From the NCBI GenBank assembly GCA_947629285.1, contig CANRDA010000084.1, forward strand, positions 1 through 20,796: DNA of 20,796 nt, given 5' to 3'. Every line of letters starts with the position of its first letter. Positions within the stretch are counted from its first letter, which is position 1. The notes beneath the pieces are model-generated. The model ran no database searches. It had not been told where the DNA came from and worked only from the letters and a program-made list of their open reading frames with translations. Position numbers and translations under genes: made by a program. This DNA is from an uncultured Bacilli bacterium. Lineage in GTDB: Bacteria > Bacillota_I > Bacilli_A > RF39 > UBA660. This document shows, piece by piece, positions 1 to 7,449 of the stretch.

Positions 1-62
1 AATACCTTTTTAAAAAGTAAATCAAATTTTAGTGAAATAAATTCTTCTTTTTCTTTTAACAT
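1..62 (-). CDS. 5' end of a gene, possibly PD-(D/E)XK transposase / Rpn family (partial)
   Basis: An ATG at 62-60 is preceded by a strong ribosome binding site (GGAGGT, then ATT, then ATG) and opens a frame running off the left edge. The 20 visible residues start MLKEKEEFIS and continue LKFDLLFKKV. A start of the form 'xSLKFDxxFKKVF' is typical of the PD-(D/E)XK nuclease-family transposase / Rpn recombination-promoting nuclease proteins common in gut Firmicutes. The family call rests only on this short match. The start lies 23 bases after the adhesin stop codon, so the gene may be read through from the adhesin transcript. The rest of the gene is outside the window. Confidence 0.5.
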   Translation of the reverse strand, partial: MLKEKEEFISLKFDLLFKKV

Positions 63-85
63 AATACCTCCATTCTTAATTTTTA

Positions 86-1801
86 TCATAATAATTTTAT
101 TTTCTTTGACATTATAACTAATACTATCCCGGATATTAAGAATAAATAGGAAATTAATTTATTGTAATTATTTTTGCCAGTATTCGGCACATTAACTACT
201 AATATTTCTTTTTCATCATAAAGTTCGAATACATATTTTTTTTCACTGTCTACATTTATTTCAAATCTATCCTGATATGAATAATTTTCTTTACCTTTAG
301 TCTGTATTACATAATACTTACCATAATCAAGTTCTATATTTATTACACCATCAATAGTCTCATACTCACCTATTAAATTATCATATATATCATAAATTTC
401 AAATATAGCACCATTTTCTTTATCGTAATTATTATCACTTCCATAATATTTATTTATAATAATATTACCTTTTATAATATTTTCAAATGAGTTTATTACT
501 ATATCTTTATTATTTTCAGTTATTTCAAATTCATATATATTATCATCTAAACTATATCCTTCACTTGGAGATATCTCTTTTATATAATATTTTCCAAATT
601 CCAAATCATTAAAGTAAGCAATACCATTTTCATCTGTTTCCAGTGTACTAATTAAATTATCCTCTTGGTATATCCCATATATAGCACCCTTTAAAGTAGC
701 AAATTTTCTTGATTGTCCTTCACTATCAAATTTATTTAACGTTACATTACCTCTAATAACATTTTCGTATGAATTTATTACTACACTTTTATTTTCTTTA
801 TTTAATTCAAATTCATAAATATTATTATCCAATTCATATCCTATACTAGGTTTAATTTCCTTTATATAGTATTTTCCAAACGGTAAATCATTAAAGTAAG
901 CAATACCATTTTCATCTGTTTCTAGTGTACTAATCAAATTATCTTCTTTATATATCCCATATATAGCACCCTTTAAAGTAGCAAATTCCCTTGATTGCCC
1001 TTCACTATCAAATTTATTTAATGTTACATCTCCACTATCAACATGAATAGTTACTTTAAACTCAACGTCATTAACTTTACCAGGATAAAGTAATGATTGA
1101 CTTCCACTTAATGCATATAAAATATACCCTGTTTTTACAGGACTTTTTCTTATGAACGTTATTTCATAATCTCCTTTATTTTTAGTATTAATTAAAAGCT
1201 TATTTCCATCTATTTTTGATTCTATATTAGAAGATTTTATCTCATAATTTTTTAATATACCGTTTTCATCAATTACTTCATAACTACTATCTATAGTATA
1301 TTCTAAGTGACTACTAGAAAAACTAGGTACTTTATAATGATTATTTACAAGAGTTTCTATCTCATTTATTTCGTTTGTAAATCTATCAACCTCATTAAAA
1401 GCAGAATCTGTAAATACAATTTTATCTAAATCTAGCGTTTTCCAAATTAAAAATTGCGTTACTGCATACCACTCAATACTGGTATGGTCTTCATATCCAT
1501 ATCCATAATAAGCGATTAAATTCATTCGATTTAATTTTTCATCAGATAAATTAAATTTAGAATTATTATAGTCATAGTCTTCATAAGTATTTTTAGTATT
1601 TATGACTGTGAATGGATCTATGCAATACACTTTTGCTTTATCACTTCTTTCATATATATACATATTACCCTCATATTTTTTTCCATCATCTTTAATACTT
1701 ACATAAATATCAGATAATTTACCTCCTAACCCAAATTTTCCAGCCTCTACAAAAGGCAAAAATAAGAACAATAATGTTAAAATAAATATTATTTTTTTCA
1801 T
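86..1801 (-). CDS. Thioester-domain, CnaB-repeat surface adhesin with sortase signal
   Basis: This 571-residue secreted wall protein has a signal peptide at residues 1-20. Residues about 25-150 look like a thioester domain: VYCIDP (Cys60) and YAVTQFLIW (Gln116) match the Cys and TQxxIW motifs whose side chains form an internal thioester able to bond covalently to host surfaces. Three CnaB/SpaA-like domains follow at about 258-351, 352-445 and 446-530. The first two show the Lys-Glu-Asn set expected for isopeptide bonds (K263/E315/N347 and K357/E409/N441). The third keeps K451 but has Gln500 where Glu is expected. The end is a sorting signal: VPNTG (538-542), a hydrophobic segment and a KKIK tail. 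VPNTG differs from LPxTG, and no sortase gene is in the window. The ATG has a strong site (AAAGGAGG). Likely role is attachment to host tissue or pilus-like display; the ligand is unknown. Confidence 0.9.
   Translation of the reverse strand: MKKIIFILTLLFLFLPFVEAGKFGLGGKLSDIYVSIKDDGKKYEGNMYIYERSDKAKVYCIDPFTVINTKNTYEDYDYNNSKFNLSDEKLNRMNLIAYYGYGYEDHTSIEWYAVTQFLIWKTLDLDKIVFTDSAFNEVDRFTNEINEIETLVNNHYKVPSFSSSHLEYTIDSSYEVIDENGILKNYEIKSSNIESKIDGNKLLINTKNKGDYEITFIRKSPVKTGYILYALSGSQSLLYPGKVNDVEFKVTIHVDSGDVTLNKFDSEGQSREFATLKGAIYGIYKEDNLISTLETDENGIAYFNDLPFGKYYIKEIKPSIGYELDNNIYEFELNKENKSVVINSYENVIRGNVTLNKFDSEGQSRKFATLKGAIYGIYQEDNLISTLETDENGIAYFNDLEFGKYYIKEISPSEGYSLDDNIYEFEITENNKDIVINSFENIIKGNIIINKYYGSDNNYDKENGAIFEIYDIYDNLIGEYETIDGVINIELDYGKYYVIQTKGKENYSYQDRFEINVDSEKKYVFELYDEKEILVVNVPNTGKNNYNKLISYLFLISGIVLVIMSKKIKLL
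596..1028 (-). repeat. Tandem 282-bp CnaB-domain repeat inside the adhesin gene
   Basis: Two copies of a 94-codon unit lie head to tail with a 282-base offset; for example the blocks at 691-747 and 972-1028 differ at only a few bases. The first ~58 codons of each unit encode nearly the same protein (3 differences), while the last third has diverged more (KPSIGYELDN against SPSEGYSLDD). This is a domain duplication within the coding region and keeps frame. Confidence 0.85.
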
Positions 1802-1939
1802 AAAAACCTCCTTTCGATATATACTTTTAACACATTAAAAAAAATATATCAAATGAACATTTTTTATATTTTGTTCTAATAAATTTAATGGAATTTATAA
1901 TTTACAAGTAAATTTTTAATATTTGCACTTTTTTACATC

Positions 1940-1973
1940 AAAAAAAAGAAAAACGTATATTTTTTCTTTTTTT
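1940..1973 (-). terminator. AT-rich hairpin terminator after leuS
   Basis: A 13-bp inverted repeat pairs 1941-1953 with 1961-1973 around a 7-base loop, starting a few bases after the leuS stop. On the minus strand it ends in a T run. The stem has only one G-C pair, so its strength as an intrinsic terminator is uncertain, although other terminators in this window are also AT-rich. Confidence 0.5.
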
Positions 1974-1979
1974 AACAAT

Positions 1980-4397
1980 TTACTTTATAACTATATTTAC
2001 AAGTTTTTTAGGAATTACTATTACTTTAACTATTTCTTTATTATCAGTATATAGCTTTACATTATCTATTGTAAGGGCTAAAGATTTCATATCATCATCA
2101 GAAGTACTAGAATCTACTTCAATTTTCCCTCTTACCTTTCCATTTACTTGCACTACCATTGTATATGTTTCATTTTCAAGTTTTGTTTCATCATAAGTAA
2201 CCCAACTAGAATTAATAAACATTTCACCTAAATTATATTTTTCATTTAATTCTTCCGTTATATGAGGAGCAATTGGATTAAGCAATTGTAGTAAAGTTCT
2301 ATAATCTTTATTTGAAACACTACTTAATTTTTCAAATTCATTAAGTAATATCATTAAAGCAGATACTGCAGTATTATATTTCATATTAAGTAAATCTTCG
2401 CTAACTTTCTTTATTGTTTGATTAATTAATACTTCTACATCTTTAGAGTACTCAGTCTTGCCATTTAATTTAGAACCTAATCTATATATTCTATCCAAAA
2501 ATTTTTTACATCCTTTAAGACCATTTTCACTCCATAAAGCATCTTTTTCATAATCACCTATGAACATTTCATAAGTACGCAAAGCATCTGCCCCGTATTC
2601 CTTTATTACATCATCAGGGTTAACTACATTACCTTTTGATTTACTCATTTTTTCTCCAGATTCACCTAATATCATACCATGACTTACTCTAGTCCAAATC
2701 ATCTCTTTACTAGGAACTAATCCTATATTATATAAAAATTGTACCCAAAATCTAGCATATAAAAGGTGGCGAGCAGTATGTTCCATACCACCGTTATACC
2801 AATCTACCTTATTCCAATATTTCATCGCGTCCATACTAGCAAATTCTTTTGTATTATGTGGGTCCATAAATCTTAAAAAATACCAACTAGAACCAGCCCA
2901 ATTTGGCATAGTATCTGTTTCTCTTTTCGCTTTACCTCCACATTTAGGACAAGTCGTATTTACAAATTCAGTTATTTTAGCAAGTGGACTTTCTCCATTA
3001 TCAGTAGGTTCGTATTCTGCTACATTTGGTAATAAAAGAGGTAAATCCTTTTCATCCATTGGAACCCATCCACATTTTTCACAATATATCATTGGAATTG
3101 GCTCTCCCCAAAATCTTTGTCTTGAAAATACCCAATCTCTCATTTTATAATTGTTAACTACTCTTGCAACACCTTTTTTAACTAACATATCTGTTATAGC
3201 TTTTTTAGCCTCCATTACACTCATGCCACTAAAGTTATCAGAATTTATAAGACGTGATTTTGAATTTTCTAAATATTCATTTTTTTCATAAGCTTTGTTT
3301 TTCAAATCTCCACCTGTAATAACTTCTATTATCTCTAGGTTATGAGCTTTTGCATACTCATAGTCTCTTTCGTCATGAGCAGGTACTGCCATAACAGCTC
3401 CTGTTCCATAATCCCCAAGTACAAAATCACCTAAATATATTGGAACTTCTTTACCGTTTACTGGATTAATTGCTTTAATACCCTTTACTTCTACACCTGT
3501 TTTACCTTTATTAAGTTCTGTTCTATCCATGTTAGATTTTTTCTTAGTCTCTTCTATATATGATAATACTTCTTCTTTATTTTTTACTCTTGGCATTAAT
3601 CTTTTTATCAATTTACCATCAGGAGCAATTACAAAGAAAGTAATTCCATATATAGTTTCTATACAAGTTGTAAATATAGAAAATTTATCTCCACCTATTA
3701 TTTCTACATCTACTTCAACACCAGTAGATTTACCTATCCAATTAATTTGACCCAATTTTACTTTTTCAGCAAAATTTGTGTCGTCTAAACCTTTAAGTAA
3801 ATCTTCAGCATAATCGCTCATTCTAAGTAACCACTGAGATTTTTCTTTTTGTATAACAGTTTCTCCACATCTTTCACACACACCACCGGCAGCATCTTCG
3901 TTAGAAAGTACTGTTTTACAATTTGGACACCAATTTACTGATATAGTGTCTTTATATGCCATACCATGTTTATAAAATTGTAAAAACTGCCATTGCGTCC
4001 ATTTATAATATTCAGGGTCTGTTGTTGAAAATTCTCTTGACCAATCAAATGAAAATCCTAAAGTTTTCATTTGACTTTTAAAAGTTTTTATATTTTCTTT
4101 TACTGCCTCACTAGGATGTATGTGATTTTTTATTGCATACTGTTCAGCTGGAGCTCCAAAAGCATCCCATCCCATTGGATAAAGTACGTTATATCCCTGC
4201 ATCCTTTTAACACGTGCGATTGCATCTTGGGCAGTATAGCCTCTAACATGTCCTACATGTAATCCTGAACCTGATGGATATGGAAATTCTACTAATATAT
4301 AATATGGTTTCTTATTTTTATCGTTTTCTACTTTAAAACTCTCATTTTCTTCCCAATATTTTTGCCATTTCTTTTCTATTTTGTTAAAATTATACAT
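1980..4397 (-). CDS. leuS: Leucyl-tRNA synthetase
   Basis: This enzyme charges tRNA-Leu with leucine using ATP in the cytosol. At 805 residues it has the usual bacterial length. The class I signatures are HVGH (47-50) and KMSKS (583-587). Zinc-type Cys pairs lie at CPNC (157-160) and CERC (174-177), with more at 439-442 and 483-486. The CP1 editing domain (about 225-420) is present, with YGTGAVMAVPAHDERD near 330-345. However, the threonine-rich editing loop reads TTCIET (243-248) where most bacterial enzymes have TTRPDT, so post-transfer proofreading may be altered. The start has a good site (AAGGAGG, 8-base spacing). It overlaps the preceding small membrane-protein gene by 8 bases and is transcribed behind a leucine T-box leader. 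Confidence 0.98.
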   Translation of the reverse strand: MYNFNKIEKKWQKYWEENESFKVENDKNKKPYYILVEFPYPSGSGLHVGHVRGYTAQDAIARVKRMQGYNVLYPMGWDAFGAPAEQYAIKNHIHPSEAVKENIKTFKSQMKTLGFSFDWSREFSTTDPEYYKWTQWQFLQFYKHGMAYKDTISVNWCPNCKTVLSNEDAAGGVCERCGETVIQKEKSQWLLRMSDYAEDLLKGLDDTNFAEKVKLGQINWIGKSTGVEVDVEIIGGDKFSIFTTCIETIYGITFFVIAPDGKLIKRLMPRVKNKEEVLSYIEETKKKSNMDRTELNKGKTGVEVKGIKAINPVNGKEVPIYLGDFVLGDYGTGAVMAVPAHDERDYEYAKAHNLEIIEVITGGDLKNKAYEKNEYLENSKSRLINSDNFSGMSVMEAKKAITDMLVKKGVARVVNNYKMRDWVFSRQRFWGEPIPMIYCEKCGWVPMDEKDLPLLLPNVAEYEPTDNGESPLAKITEFVNTTCPKCGGKAKRETDTMPNWAGSSWYFLRFMDPHNTKEFASMDAMKYWNKVDWYNGGMEHTARHLLYARFWVQFLYNIGLVPSKEMIWTRVSHGMILGESGEKMSKSKGNVVNPDDVIKEYGADALRTYEMFIGDYEKDALWSENGLKGCKKFLDRIYRLGSKLNGKTEYSKDVEVLINQTIKKVSEDLLNMKYNTAVSALMILLNEFEKLSSVSNKDYRTLLQLLNPIAPHITEELNEKYNLGEMFINSSWVTYDETKLENETYTMVVQVNGKVRGKIEVDSSTSDDDMKSLALTIDNVKLYTDNKEIVKVIVIPKKLVNIVIK

Positions 4398-4746
4398 TTT
4401 TCTTTCCTCCTTGTTTTTTAGAATAGTATGTCCCTATTATATGATATAAAATAAGAATTAATAATATAAGAGGTATTAATGATACAACTAATCCTAATAT
4501 AAAATTATCAAAAAGGCATACTATATATACTGTTGTAGCTAATATAAATGAATTAGCTAAAAATATTTTGTTTGCTATTATTTTTATATTTTTATCGTTT
4601 ATTTTTAATTTATATTTTATCTGCAAGTATCTCATTTCTTTACCACTTGGATACTTCTTTAAAACATTACTTCTACACAGCACAAATACTACATAAAATA
4701 AATAAGACACGAAAAATGTTATTAAGTATATTATTAATTCTTTCAT
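4390..4746 (-). CDS. Small membrane protein in the leuS T-box operon, function unknown
   Basis: This 118-residue protein starts at ATG 4746, preceded by AAAGGATAG. A longer frame reaching back to 4821 is rejected because that part is the T-box antiterminator and terminator. A hydrophobic segment lies near residues 4-23. After a basic stretch containing the motif KYPSGKEMRYLQIKYKL, two further hydrophobic segments lie near 63-100, and the tail is Lys-rich. About three transmembrane helices are therefore likely. I do not recognise the family. Its stop overlaps the leuS start by 8 bases, so it should be translated with leuS and induced when uncharged tRNA-Leu builds up. A role linked to leucine supply or translation stress is an inference from position only. 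Confidence 0.8.
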   Translation of the reverse strand: MKELIIYLITFFVSYLFYVVFVLCRSNVLKKYPSGKEMRYLQIKYKLKINDKNIKIIANKIFLANSFILATTVYIVCLFDNFILGLVVSLIPLILLILILYHIIGTYYSKKQGGKKNV

Positions 4747-4774
4747 TTCTACTATCCTTTCATTCAATTCCTTG

Positions 4775-4804
4775 AAAAAACTCACATCCCTATAAGGACG
4801 TGAG
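4775..4804 (-). terminator. T-box intrinsic terminator
   Basis: On the minus strand CTCACGTCC and GGGATGTGAG pair (with G-U pairs) around a short TTATA-type loop and are followed by six T. The 5' arm shares bases with the antiterminator pairing, as expected for the regulated terminator of a T-box leader. Confidence 0.9.
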
Positions 4805-4972
4805 TTTGAACGTGGTACCACCTTAATTTGTTCTTTATAAGTTTAACGCACTATTTCATACGTAAAAGGCTCCAAAGCAAGTTCATAACATTTATTTAAA
4901 GTTTACACCAACCACTTTATCTCTATATAATAAATTAGTCACTACTACTCTTCTTCATCGCTTTTTAAAAAA
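4775..4972 (-). promoter_or_regulatory. Leucine T-box leader controlling the leuS operon
   Basis: This is a tRNA-sensing leader RNA. The 5' part has the stem I hallmarks GATGAAGA and AGTAGTA (about 4942-4960). The near-invariant T-box sequence AAGGTGGTACCACG lies at 4811-4824, where its bulge would pair with the tRNA acceptor end. It is followed by CGTCCTT, which can complete the antiterminator or form the terminator instead. On the 3' side of stem I the sequence GAACTTGC (about 4876-4883) holds CTT and overlapping TTG, both leucine codons, so it is a likely specifier; I did not fold the RNA to decide which codon is used. Uncharged tRNA-Leu should allow read-through into the small membrane-protein gene and leuS. 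Confidence 0.93.
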
Positions 4973-4981
4973 TACAATAAT

Positions 4982-5010
4982 ATTATATTACACTTCTTTA
5001 ATATATTCAA
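4982..5010 (-). promoter_or_regulatory. Promoter of the leuS T-box operon
   Basis: TTGAAT at 5010-5005 and TATAAT at 4987-4982 are 17 bases apart, a strong vegetative-type match. The promoter lies over the last codons and stop of the upstream GH31-family gene, and the start point would fall just before the T-box leader near 4975. Confidence 0.75.
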
Positions 5011-7366
5011 GTAGTTTTAACAATAATTCTATATATTTTCTTTCTAAATAATCCTTACCATTAGCCAATTTTCTTATTTCTATTCTCTTTTTCTTTAAGT
5101 CAAAGTCTTTTGAAAACAAGATATCATCTATTTTTTGCTTTATAACTGTTTTTATTGGTAAGTCACTTATTATTTCTGTTATATCCTCCCTAATTATCTT
5201 TATAGATTCAATTTCTATATTCATCCCACTACATATAACCGTTAGTTGATTATTTGTTGGAACATTTTCTATATCAATAACTAAGTCTGTATCATCTTTA
5301 TAATATGAATTTTTTACTTGCTTTGCAGCAACAAATGTAGATATATTAGTAGCAGGTTTTGTACTTTTAAATCTTACCTTGTAATCTCTTGTTTTAGGCA
5401 CAATTCCTACTTTACCACCTACTGGTAATATAGTTAATCTATATTGGTCTTTGTCATAAACAAATTCTATATTTGTTATTAAATAGTCACCATCTTGATA
5501 TGCATTAGTTTGACCATCGTCTTCATATACACTATAAGTATTATTACCTCCAGGGAATACAACTATTTCCATTTTATTAGGACAATCTGTATTATTTGTC
5601 TCATTTAGTGAAAGAGGAATAATCGTACCAGCTTTTACAAACACAGGATATTCTTGGTCTCTATAAAATGAAGTATATTTTCTATTACCTTTATATTGTT
5701 TACCTGTAAAAAAATCATACCATTTTCCTTCAGGAAGATATATTTTGTGTATTACTCTATTCATTAAATAATCTTTTTTTGTTGTTATAGGACTTATTAA
5801 TAAAGATGAGCCAAAGAAATATTCATCTCTATATATAGAATCGTATATTGCAGGTTCTATATAATAAAGGGGTTCTATTAAAGGTTTTCCATATTTATAA
5901 TATTTATATGCTTCTGTATATATATAAGGAATCAATTTATGTCTCAATCTTAAAAATTCTGTAGTTATTTGCCTTGTTTTTAATCCCCATTTCCATGGTT
6001 CCCTTTTATAAAATTTTCCTCCCTCTGAACCCAATCTCAATATTGGAGAAAACGTCGCTAACTGGACAAACCTTCCAAACAATTCATTGTCTTCAATACC
6101 ACCCATAGTTCCTCCAACATCATGACTCCAAAAACTAATCCCCATATTAGTACTATCTGCATTAAACGCAGGTATTTTTTTTAACGTATCCCAACTAACA
6201 TCGGATTTTCCTGCATAAAGAATAGAATATCTATGTGGGGCCTTAGTGAAGTTTTGTGAAATTATTAAAGGTCTTTTTTTGTTGTTTTTTAATGCATCAA
6301 AATATAGATAGTGTTTTAAAATAAATAACATATCTAAATCATTTTTAGAAAAAGTGTTAATTGAATAAAAATTTACACCTATATTATCTAAAGGATGAAT
6401 CAATAATTTTAAAAAAGCATCAATTGTTCTAGCATCGTATACATTAAATGGAATATTTCCAGATTTATTAGCTGGTAAATATGTTTTTAATTTCTCAAAT
6501 AAAGGACTTTTTTCTTTAAATTCTTTTGGAATATTTAAGGATAATCCAAATTTTATATTTTTAGAATTTAAATATTTAATAGTATCTGTCATACCATTAT
6601 AATTTTTTTTAAATTCAAAACTATTAGTTTCTTCCCAATTATTCAAAACAAATAAAGAAAGTGGAATTTTATTTTCTTCAAATTTTCTAACTAAATGTAT
6701 TATATCAAAACTACTATACTCTTCATCTTTAGTCCACCAATTACCTAAAGCATACCTAGGTACTAAAGGAGGATATCCAGTAAGCATAAAATAATCATTT
6801 AAACAATAATAAAAATCTTTATTATAAAGAAAAACGTATATATCTATTGATTTATCCTGTCTTTCCTTAAATTCACCATTTTCAAGTATTATACTAGAAT
6901 TTGAATCATCTATTGTAGAAAATCCATCTAGTGAATATAAACTTTTTTTTAAATTTTTATCATTAGTATCTTTTAAATTAAATACACCTGAACTATAATT
7001 TCTAATTTCAGGATGCCCATAATACCAACTTTTATCAGTTCCTAGTAATGATATTTTTAAATTTTGACTTGGTGATATTTTACCTCCATAAAATTTTTTA
7101 TCTTTTACATAATTTAATTCAAAATATTTTGTTTTAATATTTAATATTTTATCAGTTTGTTCTACAGTAAACATAGGTTTAGGAAAATTTCTATACCAAA
7201 TTAGTTCTGTCGGATTATCTAAAAATTTTCCAGATTCGCTATATTCTAGTCTAATCAATCTTTCAGTTAAAATTGTTATTCTATATTTTTGACCTTGGAA
7301 TATACATTCTTTATTAGCTGTAGACTTATTTAAATCAAACTTAAATTGCTCACCTAACTCATACAT
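4988..7366 (-). CDS. GH31-family protein with both catalytic aspartates replaced
   Basis: The 792-residue protein aligns by eye over its length with bacterial GH31 alpha-glycosidases that carry a DUF5110-type end. It has an N-terminal beta region (about 1-190), a TIM barrel (about 200-480) with VPRYALGNWW, SHDVGG (414-419) and FLRLRHKLIPYIYT, then SLLISPIT, LPEGKWYDFFTG and a C-terminal beta region. At the nucleophile site usual members read DFWWIDW; here residues 332-338 read NFYSINT, so the Asp is Asn337. At the acid/base site the usual FSGDT is YAGKS, so the Asp is Lys387. The DxDWH substrate loop is also changed (VLNNWEE). There is no signal peptide, and a helical tail spans about 730-792. 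The frame is undamaged. It is probably a non-hydrolytic protein, for example a sugar-binding or regulatory one. Start: GGTGAT, 3 bases, ATG. Confidence 0.85.
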   Translation of the reverse strand: MYELGEQFKFDLNKSTANKECIFQGQKYRITILTERLIRLEYSESGKFLDNPTELIWYRNFPKPMFTVEQTDKILNIKTKYFELNYVKDKKFYGGKISPSQNLKISLLGTDKSWYYGHPEIRNYSSGVFNLKDTNDKNLKKSLYSLDGFSTIDDSNSSIILENGEFKERQDKSIDIYVFLYNKDFYYCLNDYFMLTGYPPLVPRYALGNWWTKDEEYSSFDIIHLVRKFEENKIPLSLFVLNNWEETNSFEFKKNYNGMTDTIKYLNSKNIKFGLSLNIPKEFKEKSPLFEKLKTYLPANKSGNIPFNVYDARTIDAFLKLLIHPLDNIGVNFYSINTFSKNDLDMLFILKHYLYFDALKNNKKRPLIISQNFTKAPHRYSILYAGKSDVSWDTLKKIPAFNADSTNMGISFWSHDVGGTMGGIEDNELFGRFVQLATFSPILRLGSEGGKFYKREPWKWGLKTRQITTEFLRLRHKLIPYIYTEAYKYYKYGKPLIEPLYYIEPAIYDSIYRDEYFFGSSLLISPITTKKDYLMNRVIHKIYLPEGKWYDFFTGKQYKGNRKYTSFYRDQEYPVFVKAGTIIPLSLNETNNTDCPNKMEIVVFPGGNNTYSVYEDDGQTNAYQDGDYLITNIEFVYDKDQYRLTILPVGGKVGIVPKTRDYKVRFKSTKPATNISTFVAAKQVKNSYYKDDTDLVIDIENVPTNNQLTVICSGMNIEIESIKIIREDITEIISDLPIKTVIKQKIDDILFSKDFDLKKKRIEIRKLANGKDYLERKYIELLLKLLEYIKEV

Positions 7367-7395
7367 AGTATCACCCTTATTTTTACTCTATAATA

Positions 7396-7424
7396 ATTAT
7401 AGCATTTATTTAGATATTTTCCAA
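7396..7424 (-). promoter_or_regulatory. Promoter of the GH31-family gene
   Basis: TTGGAA at 7424-7419 and TATAAT at 7401-7396 are spaced by exactly 17 bases, about 30 bases before the start codon. The -10 box sits in the near-palindrome CTATAATAATTATAG, which could be fortuitous. Confidence 0.75.
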
Positions 7425-7449
7425 GAATAAAAGTGATAAAAATCAATTT

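Noticed and set aside
596..1028. Repeats here considered as a CRISPR-like or insertion element
   Set aside because: They are two long in-frame copies of a CnaB protein domain, with no spacers, terminal repeats or target duplications.
4747..4821. An N-terminal extension of the leuS-operon membrane protein back to 4821
   Set aside because: This stretch is the T-box antiterminator and terminator, and the ATG at 4746 has its own binding site.
7391..7402. Near-palindrome CTATAATAATTATAG as an operator
   Set aside because: It coincides with the -10 box in an AT-rich region, so symmetry alone is weak evidence.
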